From Pontibacterium granulatum (GTDB taxonomy: Bacteria; Pseudomonadota; Gammaproteobacteria; Pseudomonadales; Balneatricaceae), in the NCBI RefSeq assembly GCF_029961155.1, contig NZ_JASBRH010000010.1:62001-126000 (forward strand): DNA of 64,000 bases, written 5' to 3'. Positions 8,919-17,648 of this stretch are shown here, piece after piece. Below the pieces are notes generated by a model. The model searched no databases and was not told the origin of the DNA. It worked only from the letters and a program-made list of their open reading frames with translations. Within the stretch, counting starts at the first letter, position 1. Every line of letters begins with the position of its first letter. The position numbers were made by a program, and so were the translations under genes.

Positions 8919-9425
8919 ATGAAATGGGCAATCATCATCGTGGTTGTGTTGTCTTTGGTTGGTTCGATTATGTGGGTAATGCCTACGCCAAGACAGCGAT
9001 TCCAAGCCCAGTTGCGCGCAAAAGCCAAGCCTATGGGGTTCCAGGTGCAGATGGTGCGATTGACAGCGCCAAGGGCGGCAGGAGAGGTCGAGGCAGAAAA
9101 ATATTCTGTGATGGCCTATCGCCTCTATCGTCACAATATGGATAAAAAAACGGCTTCACAGTTACAGCCCTGGCATGCCTTTCGTGTTGACTCGATTGCC
9201 AATGAAGGTCTGCCAGACGGGTGGAGCTGGGGATTCGGTGAAGGCGTACTGTCCGAGATGAGCCTGCAATTGTTGAAAGAGGTGATCGATGCGCTGCCAG
9301 CGGGTGTGTCTTCTATTGAATCTACCCCGATACACGTCACTGCGCACTGGGATGAAGAGGGGACGTTTGACGATTTGGAACTGATCAAAAAGCAACTGGA
9401 CCGTATTGTTGAGGCGAAAGTTTGA
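8919..9425 (+). CDS. Conserved unknown protein with an N-terminal membrane anchor
   Basis: 168 residues. Residues 3-21 (WAIIIVVVLSLVGSIMWVM) form one clear transmembrane anchor. The rest is soluble, rich in charged residues and likely cytoplasmic or periplasmic depending on topology. It contains a tryptophan-rich DGWSWGFGEG element and ends in an acidic helix. I do not recognise a named domain. GGAGAG lies upstream of ATG 8919. It is followed 49 bp later by a DUF1653 gene in the same direction, so they may be co-transcribed. It faces away from the Usp gene. Confidence 0.7.
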   Translation: MKWAIIIVVVLSLVGSIMWVMPTPRQRFQAQLRAKAKPMGFQVQMVRLTAPRAAGEVEAEKYSVMAYRLYRHNMDKKTASQLQPWHAFRVDSIANEGLPDGWSWGFGEGVLSEMSLQLLKEVIDALPAGVSSIESTPIHVTAHWDEEGTFDDLELIKKQLDRIVEAKV

Positions 9426-9474
9426 TCACCATTAGTTAACGGCCTTTTACGTACACGTCATAGAAGGAAACAGT

Positions 9475-9702
9475 ATGATCTCGACCGATTTGCCGCAACC
9501 GGGCCGGTATAAGCATTACAAAGGGGCTGAGTACGAAGTGCTACACTGTGCGCGGCATTCTGAAACGGAAGAATGGCTGGTGGTTTACAAGCAGTGTTAT
9601 GGTGATGAGGGTGTTTGGGTGCGGCCTCTCAAGATGTTTTGTGAAACCGTTTCTGTTGACGGTGGGGAGTCTGTTCCGCGATTCAAGATGATTACATCCT
9701 GA
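9475..9702 (+). CDS. DUF1653 family protein
   Basis: 75 residues. It matches the DUF1653 pattern from end to end: GRYKHYKGAEYEVL, then HSETEEWLVVYK, then WVRPLKMFCETV, with an RF near the end. Members are small standalone proteins of unknown function, sometimes fused to nucleotide-handling domains. AGAAGGAAAC precedes ATG 9475, a good ribosome site. It converges on the 9716-10420 gene. Confidence 0.85.
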   Translation: MISTDLPQPGRYKHYKGAEYEVLHCARHSETEEWLVVYKQCYGDEGVWVRPLKMFCETVSVDGGESVPRFKMITS

Positions 9703-9715
9703 ATCGCAGACCTTG

Positions 9716-10420
9716 TTACATCAGCTTGTCGATACTATCGGCAAGTGTTCCACGACCATGGTCGCGGCGCGGCTGAATTTTTTCGATCTCATGGTTAACA
9801 CGTTCCAGGCGGTCAACGCGGTCATGATGCGAGATGGTGCCTTTAAGCAAAATCGCTTTTGCGTGCTTGAAGTGTGAAAGCGCAGTATTTTTGTCACCTT
9901 GGGCCAACAGGTTGCTACCTTGGTTGATGTGGGCGTCAGCAACTACAGTAATTTTTAGTAGGTGAAGATCGCGACGGTAACTTTTCGCCAGGGCTGGGCT
10001 GACTTTGCCCGCGTAGGCCATCTGCAGGATCAGTTTTTCAACAAAGTTGATATAGATCTGCACGCGTTTTAATGCGCGGTCACTATCCAGCACATGTTCG
10101 GCTGGCAGTGCTTGGTCTGCGGTCTCTTTTAGCTGGGTCATACTCGCCAGCAAATCTGAGTCTGGGGCCAGCATAGCGAGCTCATCGTAAAGCGCCATCG
10201 CGTGCACATTCAGCTTGTCGATGATCTCAGGGTTGCAGTCCACTTCGCGCAGGACGCGCAGCGCTGCAAACACCGTCTCACACTGCTGTTTCAGCCATTT
10301 TAGGCGGTTCTCCTTGGCTTCGGCTTGCTGCTCACGTGTGGAGACCAGATAGTTGACTGTGATGGCAATTATCCCAACGACACAGATTAAAATGACGTAC
10401 AGCAGGTTGTCTTGCAGCAT
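9716..10420 (-). CDS. Conserved unknown membrane-anchored helical protein
   Basis: 234 residues. An N-terminal transmembrane helix lies at about 7-26 (LYVILICVVGIIAITVNYLV), followed by an almost entirely helical soluble part. A C-terminal segment (INQGSNLLAQGDKNTALSHF) resembles a single TPR motif and ends in a basic tail. I recognise no named family. It is transcribed divergently from topA with about 200 bp between them. The ribosome site before ATG 10420 is weak. Confidence 0.7.
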   Translation of the reverse strand: MLQDNLLYVILICVVGIIAITVNYLVSTREQQAEAKENRLKWLKQQCETVFAALRVLREVDCNPEIIDKLNVHAMALYDELAMLAPDSDLLASMTQLKETADQALPAEHVLDSDRALKRVQIYINFVEKLILQMAYAGKVSPALAKSYRRDLHLLKITVVADAHINQGSNLLAQGDKNTALSHFKHAKAILLKGTISHHDRVDRLERVNHEIEKIQPRRDHGRGTLADSIDKLM

Positions 10421-10540
10421 AAGATTTTCTTACTAAACACCCATTAATTTAAGATAAAAAAGCAGCCGAATTGTCCCTTTAATAACGTGTCCGGTAAAGT
10501 GTATTAGTCTAATAAAGAGAAGGAAAAAACCAATTCTTTC

Positions 10541-10571
10541 TTGACCGAAGCATTTTCAGTACTTATATAAT
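10541..10571 (+). promoter_or_regulatory. Candidate sigma-70 promoter of topA
   Basis: TTGACC at 10541-10546 and TATAAT at 10566-10571 with 19 bases between them; using the overlapping TTATAT at 10564 gives 17. The start of transcription would be near 10578, about 40 bases before the topA ATG. Supercoiling control of topA promoters is known elsewhere but not testable here. Confidence 0.6.
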
Positions 10572-10617
10572 GCACCGAAATTTAGTTTAAGTCGTTCTCC
10601 TGAAGGATCATGCCCGC

Positions 10618-13278
10618 ATGGGAAAGTCACTGGTAATAGTAGAGTCACCAGCCAAAGCCAAGACCATTAATAAATATCTTGGTAATCAGTACGTTGTTAA
10701 ATCAAGTGTAGGTCATATTCGTGATCTGCCTACGAGTGGCAGTGGGCCCAAAAGTGATCCCAAAGAGCGGGCGAAGCAGGCAGCGCTGACCCGGAAAATG
10801 TCTCCGGAAGAAAAAGCCGTATATAAAAAACGCAAAGCCAAAGAGCAGCTGATTACCCGAATGGGGGTAAATCCGGAAAATAATTGGGAAGCCAATTACG
10901 ACATCCTTCCGGGGAAGGAAAAGGTGGTTGAAGAGCTGCGCCGCCTTGCCAAGTCCGCTGATCAAATCTATCTCGCGACCGATTTGGACCGCGAGGGGGA
11001 AGCAATTGCGTGGCACCTGCGTGAAGCGATTGGCGGTGACGAATCACGATACAGTCGCGTGGTGTTCAACGAAATCACAAAGAAAGCGATCCAGAGCGCG
11101 TTTGAGGCGCCATCCGCTTTGGATATGGATCGTGTTAACGCGCAGCAGGCGCGTCGCTTCCTGGACCGGGTAGTGGGTTACATGGTTTCTCCACTGTTGT
11201 GGGAGAAAATCGCCCGTGGTCTGTCTGCCGGTCGCGTACAATCTGTTGCGGTACGTCTGGTCGTAGAACGCGAACGTGAGATCCGTGCCTTTATCCCGGA
11301 AGAGTTCTGGGAAGTACACGCTGACACCGCAACCGATGCGGGTGAGCCGCTGCGCCTGCAGGTGGTTAAGCAGGGTGATAAAGAGTTTCGTCCGGGTTCT
11401 GAAGCGGAGACGCAGCAGCACCTTGACGCTTTGCGTGCAAGCACCTTCAGTGTTCTGAAGCGCGAAGACCGCCCTACAACCAGTAAACCATCTGCTCCTT
11501 TTATTACCTCAACGCTGCAGCAGGCTGCGAGCACGCGCATGGGCTTTGGGGTGAAGAAGACCATGATGCTGGCTCAGCGTTTGTATGAAGCCGGTTACAT
11601 CACCTACATGCGTACCGACTCCACCAACCTGAGTGAAGAGGCGGTTACCGCGTGCCGTGAGTATATTGGCAAGCACTACGGCGACGATTACCTGCCGGGT
11701 GACCCAAACCGTTACTCCAGTAAAGAGGGCGCGCAGGAAGCGCACGAAGCGATCCGTCCTTCCGACGTGACTGTGCCACCAACCTCGCTGATGGGTATGG
11801 ACCGTGACGCTGAGCGTCTGTACGACCTGATCCGTTGCCAGTTCATTGCGTGCCAGATGACGCCCGCGCAGTACACCAGCTCACGTATCATCGTAAATGC
11901 AGGTGGCTTCGAACTGCGTACCAAGGGTCGCATTCTGCGCTTTGACGGTTATACCCGTGTATTGCCGTCCCGCGGTAAGGGCGATGAAGATGTAATTCTG
12001 CCGGATGTACAGACTGGTGAAGTGCTGAAACTGGCCGAACTGAATCCGAAGCAGCACTTTACAAAACCGACTGCCCGTTACACAGAAGCGAGTCTGGTTA
12101 AAGAGCTTGAGAAGCGGGGTATTGGTCGTCCGTCTACTTATGCATCAATCATATCCACCATCCAGGACCGTGGTTACGTAGAGGTCCAGAACCGCCGTTT
12201 TTATGCGCAGAAGATGGGGGATATCGTTACCGATCGTCTGACTGAGAACTTCAGCGATTTGATGGACTACAGCTTTACGGCGCGTATGGAGGAGTCACTC
12301 GATGATATCGCTGGCGGTGAAGCGGATTGGATTCAGCTGCTGAATCGTTTCTACGAAGGTTTCGTGCGTCGTCTGGATGAGGCGCAGAATCCGGAAGGGG
12401 GGATGCGTCCAAACGATCCGACCGAAACGGATATCGCATGCCCGGACTGTGGTCGAAACATGATGATCCGTACCGCCAGTACCGGTGTATTCCTGGGGTG
12501 CTCAGGGTACAGCCTGCCGCCGAAAGAGCGTTGTAAGTGCACCATCAACCTGGTGCCCGGTGATGAAGTCGTCAGCGTAGATGGCGACGACGAGGAAGAA
12601 TCTCGTATTTTGCGTAACAAACATCGCTGTAAGCTGTGTGACTCGGCGATGGATTCTTATCTGATCGATGCGGGGCGTAAACTGCATGTATGTGGTAACA
12701 ACCCGGATTGTTCCGGTTTTGAGGTGGAAGCCGGTGAGTACCGTCTGAAAGGCTACGACGGTCCAAGTATCGAGTGTGACAAGTGTGGCAGCGAGATGCA
12801 GCTGAAGACGGGGCGCTTCGGTAAGTTCTTTGGTTGTACCAATACGGAGTGTAAGAACACCCGTAAGCTGCTGAAAAACGGCGAACCAGCGCCACCGAAA
12901 ATGGATCCGGTGCCGATGCCTGAACTGCAGTGTGAGAAGGTGGACGATACCTATATCCTGCGTGACGGAGCCAGTGGTTTGTTCCTGGCGGCCAGTCAGT
13001 TCCCGAAAAATCGCGAAACACGTGCGCCTAAAGTGTCCGAGATCATTCCTCATAAGAGCGAAATTGATCCAAAATACGAATTCCTTTTCTCTGCGCCTCA
13101 GCAGGATGCTGAGGGTAATCCGGCTATTATCCGATACAGCCGGAAAACCAAAGAGCAGTATGTTATGACAGAGGTCGACGGCAAGGCGACCGGTTGGAAG
13201 GCATATTTCGTTGACGGTAAGTGGGTTGAGGAGCAGCCTAAGCCGAAGAAGACGGCGAAGAAAACCACGAAAAAGTAA
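10618..13278 (+). CDS. topA: DNA topoisomerase I (type IA)
   Basis: Relaxes negative supercoils by transient single-strand breakage. 886 residues, slightly longer than the E. coli enzyme. The N-terminal TOPRIM domain begins [15 protein letters not shown] and carries the acidic triad in [13 protein letters not shown]. The catalytic tyrosine is Y330 in [10 protein letters not shown]. The C-terminal part contains zinc-finger repeats with cysteine pairs ([24 protein letters not shown], each with a second C pair) and ends in a lysine-rich tail ([10 protein letters not shown]), as in many topoisomerases that bind RNA polymerase or DNA. GAAGGA lies ten bases before ATG 10618. Two small unknown genes follow closely downstream. 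Confidence 0.97.
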   Translation: MGKSLVIVESPAKAKTINKYLGNQYVVKSSVGHIRDLPTSGSGPKSDPKERAKQAALTRKMSPEEKAVYKKRKAKEQLITRMGVNPENNWEANYDILPGKEKVVEELRRLAKSADQIYLATDLDREGEAIAWHLREAIGGDESRYSRVVFNEITKKAIQSAFEAPSALDMDRVNAQQARRFLDRVVGYMVSPLLWEKIARGLSAGRVQSVAVRLVVEREREIRAFIPEEFWEVHADTATDAGEPLRLQVVKQGDKEFRPGSEAETQQHLDALRASTFSVLKREDRPTTSKPSAPFITSTLQQAASTRMGFGVKKTMMLAQRLYEAGYITYMRTDSTNLSEEAVTACREYIGKHYGDDYLPGDPNRYSSKEGAQEAHEAIRPSDVTVPPTSLMGMDRDAERLYDLIRCQFIACQMTPAQYTSSRIIVNAGGFELRTKGRILRFDGYTRVLPSRGKGDEDVILPDVQTGEVLKLAELNPKQHFTKPTARYTEASLVKELEKRGIGRPSTYASIISTIQDRGYVEVQNRRFYAQKMGDIVTDRLTENFSDLMDYSFTARMEESLDDIAGGEADWIQLLNRFYEGFVRRLDEAQNPEGGMRPNDPTETDIACPDCGRNMMIRTASTGVFLGCSGYSLPPKERCKCTINLVPGDEVVSVDGDDEEESRILRNKHRCKLCDSAMDSYLIDAGRKLHVCGNNPDCSGFEVEAGEYRLKGYDGPSIECDKCGSEMQLKTGRFGKFFGCTNTECKNTRKLLKNGEPAPPKMDPVPMPELQCEKVDDTYILRDGASGLFLAASQFPKNRETRAPKVSEIIPHKSEIDPKYEFLFSAPQQDAEGNPAIIRYSRKTKEQYVMTEVDGKATGWKAYFVDGKWVEEQPKPKKTAKKTTKK

Positions 13279-13306
13279 CAAACCTGTATAGGTTTAGGGG
13301 ACGTTG

Positions 13307-13831
13307 ATGAGCGGTATCTATCTGGCAAGGACAAACCAGAAACTCAATTTTGCCCGCATCCATATCGGTGCGTTGAAAGAGGCACAGAATTCGACGGGTT
13401 GGAGTAAGCATGCGCTGATCGAATCCTACAACGAGTCAGTCTTGTTTCATCTGGCGTCCGCTTACGACTCCTTTTTGCGTGAGGTTGCGGAGCTGTACCG
13501 TATCGATACCGAACACTTCGTGGGTTATCGAGCACTGATGGAGCAGTTTGAAAAGGCGGGCTTCGAAGGTGCTGAGCTGAAAGAGCTGGGGCAGCTGGAA
13601 AAAAATCATACCAGCTGGCTGCACAAAATGTTGGCGGCCTACGAGGCGTGCTGGCATGGCAGTGATAAGCGTGCTGCTGTGACTGAGTCCAGCAGTGTGT
13701 CCGAGATCCACGTGGTGCAGGTGAATCCTGATCATGCCGAAGACGGGCAGATCATCAATGAATATGAAAGCTGGCTGGGCGAGATGCGTACTCTGATAGA
13801 GCGCCTGCGTGCCGGTATGCAGGAGTGGTAA
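13307..13831 (+). CDS. DUF6586 family protein
   Basis: 174 residues, soluble and helical. The opening YLARTNQKLNFARIHI and the following FHLASAYDSFLREVAELYRI match the DUF6586 proteins found beside topA/lexA in Pseudomonas. Function is unknown. TTTAGGGGACG precedes ATG 13307. It lies 28 bp after topA and 4 bp before the next gene, so it probably belongs to a topA-led transcript. No catalytic motif is visible. Confidence 0.8.
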   Translation: MSGIYLARTNQKLNFARIHIGALKEAQNSTGWSKHALIESYNESVLFHLASAYDSFLREVAELYRIDTEHFVGYRALMEQFEKAGFEGAELKELGQLEKNHTSWLHKMLAAYEACWHGSDKRAAVTESSSVSEIHVVQVNPDHAEDGQIINEYESWLGEMRTLIERLRAGMQEW

Positions 13832-13835
13832 GTTA

Positions 13836-14099
13836 GTGTCAGTGGATTCGAAGTTGGAAACGCTGCTGGAAATAGTTGAACTGGAGAATGGTGATCTGGC
13901 TATCCGTCGTGCTGAAGAAGACGGAGAGCCTTTAATGGTCGTAGCATTCTCGGACGAATTGCGCGACACGCTGGATGAGAAGTACGTGGATGTGGGTCGC
14001 ATGATGCTGACCGCAGGCGTGCAGATGGTTGCAGAGTCTGGTTACAGTCTCTCCCCGGCGGGTGATGTGTCGGCAGAGCCTCAGCCAACAATTCATTAG
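13836..14099 (+). CDS. Small conserved unknown acidic protein
   Basis: 87 residues, starting at GTG 13836 with AGGAG ten bases upstream inside the end of the previous gene. The sequence begins VSVDSKLETLLEIVELENGD and contains EPLMVVAFSDELRDTL and a helix with repeated Val/Met. I recognise no domain; it resembles the short acidic ORF that accompanies lexA-sulA-topA in Pseudomonas-type genomes (from memory, not checked). No transmembrane segment. Stop at 14099 is followed by about 220 bases without genes, in which I see no convincing terminator. Confidence 0.7.
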   Translation: MSVDSKLETLLEIVELENGDLAIRRAEEDGEPLMVVAFSDELRDTLDEKYVDVGRMMLTAGVQMVAESGYSLSPAGDVSAEPQPTIH

Positions 14100-14319
14100 G
14101 TTCAGAAGCAACGACTTGCGAGCACTGGATAAGCGTTTGGCAATGTAAAAATCGTTTGTTTGGTAGGTGTTGCTGGAAGTCGGATAAAACCGGGAAAAGC
14201 AATGTGCTGAGTGGGCGATTTTTAGTTTGTAGTGCGTCGTTTTTCTCTCATGCCAATCAGGTCCCTCTGTTGGCTGAAAAAATCCCTTTATCGAGAGCTT
14301 GGTCTGTGATCGTTACTCG

Positions 14320-14778
14320 TTATGCGTTGTGGCGACCACGAATTACGATTCCGTGGCTAGCACCTTCACGTGCGGCATCCTCCAGGTCGTTTAGTTCTTC
14401 CTCGGAAAGATAGCCAGGCCAAGTGATCACTGCATGGCAGGTGCCTGCTTTCAGAGCTTGACGGGACAGGTCGTATACGGAGTGGTTCTCGTCCGGTTTG
14501 AGTAAGATAACCTTGCTCAGGTCGATCCCTGCATCGGCGAGTAGTGCTTTAGGCAGTACCACCGGCGGAGCAACCCAAACGAACCAGCGATCGTCGCGGC
14601 TGAGCTGTGCCAGGAGTGGCATCAGCATCGGCATATTGCTGAGTTCGTCGTCTCGCATGATGATCTCAGTGACCTTGCCGGAGTTGCTGGTGCCCTGTTG
14701 TGCCGGTGCAACCACCTGTTTGTGCACGGTTGCGGCTGGACGAATCAATTTAGGTGCTGCAGATTGGTAGCCGATCAT
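14320..14778 (-). CDS. sulA: SulA-like cell division inhibitor
   Basis: 152 residues. In the SOS response SulA binds FtsZ and blocks septum formation. The family core is visible: [19 protein letters not shown], then [18 protein letters not shown], then [19 protein letters not shown], corresponding to the SulA stretch in which a strand, a W and a Leu-rich helix alternate. The ATG overlaps the lexA stop by four bases (ATGA), so sulA is the second gene of a lexA-sulA operon, as in Pseudomonas, and is controlled by the LexA boxes upstream of lexA. Confidence 0.9.
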   Translation of the reverse strand: MIGYQSAAPKLIRPAATVHKQVVAPAQQGTSNSGKVTEIIMRDDELSNMPMLMPLLAQLSRDDRWFVWVAPPVVLPKALLADAGIDLSKVILLKPDENHSVYDLSRQALKAGTCHAVITWPGYLSEEELNDLEDAAREGASHGIVIRGRHNA

Positions 14779-15389
14779 AAGTCATTTCCTCTCCTTATAA
14801 CGCCAACGCTCAGTCCTTCTATCGCCAGGTTTTGCTCTCGAAGGTCTACCTCAATCGGGTCAAACTCTTCGTTTTCAGCGATCAGGTAAACCATATGGCC
14901 TTCCTGCTGGAAGCGTTTTACCGTGACTTCATCTTCAATACGGGCAACAACGATCTGTCCGTTACGTACGTCCTGGCACTGATGAACGGCCAGTAGATCG
15001 CCGTCCAGAATACCGATGTTTTTCATGCTCATGCCGCGTACACGCAGCAGATAATCCGCCTTCGGGTGGAAAAAGTCGGAAGAGATTGTGCAGTGATCTT
15101 CTATATGTTCCTGTGCCAGGATCGGAGAGCCTGCTGCAACCTGACCAATGACTGGCAGGCCTTCGTTTTTTTCCTCCTCCAGGGACGGGACCCGAATACC
15201 ACGAGAGGTGCCTGGGATAATCTCAATCGCGCCTTTACGCGCCAAGGCTTTCATATGTTCTTCGGCTGCATTGGCAGACCGGAAGCCCAGCTCGCGTGCA
15301 ATGTCGGCACGGGTCGGCGGGTAGCCGGTGGTTACGATATAGTGCTTGATGCAGTCCAGAACTTCCGTTTGTCTTTTAGTCAGCTTCAT
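14775..15389 (-). CDS. lexA: LexA repressor
   Basis: SOS repressor of 204 residues. Winged helix DNA-binding domain at 1-65 with the recognition helix in [20 protein letters not shown]. The RecA-stimulated self-cleavage site is A86-G87 in VAAGSP. The catalytic dyad is S121 ([13 protein letters not shown]) and K158 (VTVKRF). Two perfect LexA operators lie directly upstream (15398-15413 and 15417-15432), so it is autoregulated. It is co-transcribed with sulA by a 4-bp overlap and faces dinG. Confidence 0.98.
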   Translation of the reverse strand: MKLTKRQTEVLDCIKHYIVTTGYPPTRADIARELGFRSANAAEEHMKALARKGAIEIIPGTSRGIRVPSLEEEKNEGLPVIGQVAAGSPILAQEHIEDHCTISSDFFHPKADYLLRVRGMSMKNIGILDGDLLAVHQCQDVRNGQIVVARIEDEVTVKRFQQEGHMVYLIAENEEFDPIEVDLREQNLAIEGLSVGVIRRGNDL

Positions 15390-15397
15390 AATCGTAT

Positions 15398-15413
15398 CTG
15401 TTTTTTTATACAG
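15398..15413. promoter_or_regulatory. LexA box 1 (lexA-proximal)
   Basis: CTGTTTTTTTATACAG fits CTGT-N8-ACAG exactly. It ends eight bases before the lexA ATG, so bound LexA would cover the start region. Confidence 0.93.
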
Positions 15414-15416
15414 TAT

Positions 15417-15432
15417 CTGTGATTATATACAG
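15417..15432. promoter_or_regulatory. LexA box 2
   Basis: CTGTGATTATATACAG fits CTGT-N8-ACAG exactly. It is separated by three bases from box 1, allowing side-by-side LexA dimers. Confidence 0.93.
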
Positions 15433-15456
15433 TATCCGGATTCTGTAAAGCAACTT

Positions 15457-15472
15457 CTGTTTATATATCCAG
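15457..15472. promoter_or_regulatory. LexA box 3 (dinG-proximal, one mismatch)
   Basis: CTGTTTATATATCCAG differs from CTGT-N8-ACAG at one half-site base. It lies 41 bases before the dinG start codon. Position and identity of the downstream gene (dinG is a classic SOS gene) support it as the dinG operator, probably weaker than boxes 1 and 2. Confidence 0.75.
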
Positions 15473-15513
15473 TGTTTTGATAAGATTGCGCAAAACCTAG
15501 TTGGACTACGGCG

Positions 15514-17634
15514 TTGCTCGATAAAAATCTTAAATCTGAAATTCAGTCTGCTTACAGCGCCTTTTTGCAAAACCGCGGACTGAAGCCTCGTGTGAGCCAG
15601 AAACAGATGGTCGCACACATCGCCCGCACCCTCGGTGGTATCAAGCAAACCTCAGAAGGGGAACGCGACGGCGAAAGTCATATCTGCGTGGTAGAAGCGG
15701 GAACGGGTACCGGTAAGACGCTGGCCTATCTGCTCTCTGCGGTGCCTATTGCGAAGTCCCGCAAGAAAAAAGTAGTGGTCGCTACAGCAACGGTTGCGTT
15801 GCAGGAGCAGCTCGTACTAAAAGACCTGCCCCAGCTAATCTCGGATGCGGGCTTGGTGGTGCGTTACTCTCTAGCGAAAGGGCGTGGTCGTTATTTCTGT
15901 CTTTCGCAAGCTGAACGGCATCTGGAAGACCAGGGCGAGCTTGGTCAGATGGCGTTATATGAAGACGAGATCGCGCGGAAGCTCGAGCCTGAAGTGGTGG
16001 AGCAGTACCGCACTTTGCTGGATGAGTTTGCGTCCGGGCGCTGGGACGGAGATCGTGACTCATTGAAAGATGCGATTGCTGACGATGTTTGGCAGCCGTT
16101 GACCAGCGATCATCTGCAATGTACCAATAGGCGTTGTCCGCATTTCAGTATCTGCCCGTTCTTTCAGGCGCGCCAGGCACTGGATAGTGTCGACCTGATC
16201 GTTGCAAACCATGACCTGGTATTGGCTGATCTTTCGCTGGGTGGTGGCGCAATCCTGCCGGACCCGGCGGATACGGTGTACATTTTCGACGAAGGTCATC
16301 ATCTCGGTGACAAAACCACGGGGCACTTTGCCTACAGTATGCGTGTGCGCGGTTCGCAGCGGTGGTTGAGTAAAACCACGCGGACGCTAAACAAGATGCT
16401 GCAGGATTGCGGTGGGCACATTGTGCTGACTGACTATGTACAAAAGCTCTCGACGCCGTTCGCCGATCTGGAAACGGGCCTGGAGCAGATGCAGCTGATT
16501 CTTGATGGTATGTTCCGGGAGCGTATTGGCAAGGGTGAAAAGCGTTTTCGTTTTGCGCAGGGTGTATTGCCACCTGAAATACGCGATGTGTGTTCTGGTA
16601 TCGCCGCGTCCTCCGAGAAAGTGGTGCTGAAATTCGAACAGATCGTGGATCTGTTGAAGGAATCCATGGATGGGGAGATTGCGGATATCCAGAAGGATAT
16701 CGCTGAGCGCTGGTATCCGCAGGTAGGTGTGTTGCTGTCGCGAGCACAAGCTGTTTACTGGCTGGCGCGTTCATACGCCAAGCCGGATCCAGAAGGGAAG
16801 TCACCCACGGCGCGCTGGATCAGTGCGGTAGAAACCGCAGATGGCGATGATATGGAGTGTCGCAGCAGCCCGGTCTCTGCAGCGGATACATTGCGTGAGC
16901 ATCTTTGGCAGGCCTGTTACGGCGCGGTCTTAACGTCGGCGACACTTACCGCGTTGGGTACGTTCTCCCGTGTGAGTAACGATCTGGGATTGCCGGATGG
17001 GACCACGTACGAGCGTTTGGCGAGTCCGTTCGACTTCTATAGTTGCGGTGAACTGTACGTACCCGCGATGCGTACTGATCCGAAAACCCCGGATGAGCAC
17101 ACCGAAGAAGTGGCTGAATACCTGGATAAGCAGCTGCCGAATGTAAAAGCGGCACTTGTATTGTTTAGTTCCTGGCGTCAGATGTTCACAGTGCTTGAAC
17201 GATTGCCCGATTCCATTAAGAATAGCGTCCTTGTGCAGGGGGATCTGGCGAAACATGAGATTATCTCCCGCCACAAGAAACAGATTGATAACGATGAAGC
17301 CAGTATCATTTTTGGTCTGGCTTCGTTTGCAGAGGGTGTGGATCTGCCCGGGCAATATTTGACCGAAGTGATCATAACAAAACTGCCTTTTGGCGTGCCG
17401 GATGATCCGGTAGATGCGACAATGGCAGAATGGATTGAGACGCAGGGCGGTAATGCCTTTGAAGAATGGGCTGTACCTATGGTATCGATGCGTCTCACTC
17501 AGGCTACCGGGCGTCTGCTGCGAACAGAGCAGGACCGTGGCACTATAACCCTATTGGATCGTCGTGTGGTCAGTCGTCGTTACGGACGCAAGTTGTTGGA
17601 CGCACTGCCACCTTATCGACGCAATTTTGCTTAA
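15514..17634 (+). CDS. dinG: ATP-dependent DNA helicase DinG
   Basis: XPD-like superfamily 2 helicase of 706 residues that unwinds R-loops, D-loops and G-quadruplexes. Walker A lies in [18 protein letters not shown]-type box is FDEGHH. The iron-sulfur cluster cysteines are visible: GRGRYFC, then [16 protein letters not shown]-terminal helicase motifs end with [16 protein letters not shown], and the [12 protein letters not shown] terminus matches E. coli DinG. The reading frame begins at TTG 15514; no ATG is available before conserved sequence, so TTG is the probable start. Divergent from lexA, with a LexA box between, it should be damage-inducible. rhlB begins 14 bp after the stop. Confidence 0.95.
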   Translation: MLDKNLKSEIQSAYSAFLQNRGLKPRVSQKQMVAHIARTLGGIKQTSEGERDGESHICVVEAGTGTGKTLAYLLSAVPIAKSRKKKVVVATATVALQEQLVLKDLPQLISDAGLVVRYSLAKGRGRYFCLSQAERHLEDQGELGQMALYEDEIARKLEPEVVEQYRTLLDEFASGRWDGDRDSLKDAIADDVWQPLTSDHLQCTNRRCPHFSICPFFQARQALDSVDLIVANHDLVLADLSLGGGAILPDPADTVYIFDEGHHLGDKTTGHFAYSMRVRGSQRWLSKTTRTLNKMLQDCGGHIVLTDYVQKLSTPFADLETGLEQMQLILDGMFRERIGKGEKRFRFAQGVLPPEIRDVCSGIAASSEKVVLKFEQIVDLLKESMDGEIADIQKDIAERWYPQVGVLLSRAQAVYWLARSYAKPDPEGKSPTARWISAVETADGDDMECRSSPVSAADTLREHLWQACYGAVLTSATLTALGTFSRVSNDLGLPDGTTYERLASPFDFYSCGELYVPAMRTDPKTPDEHTEEVAEYLDKQLPNVKAALVLFSSWRQMFTVLERLPDSIKNSVLVQGDLAKHEIISRHKKQIDNDEASIIFGLASFAEGVDLPGQYLTEVIITKLPFGVPDDPVDATMAEWIETQGGNAFEEWAVPMVSMRLTQATGRLLRTEQDRGTITLLDRRVVSRRYGRKLLDALPPYRRNFA

Positions 17635-17648
17635 GACGGATATATACC

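Noticed and set aside
17466-17648. N-terminal extension of rhlB into dinG
   Set aside because: The extra 61 residues are dinG read in another frame. TTG 17649 has a proper ribosome site and dinG is intact.
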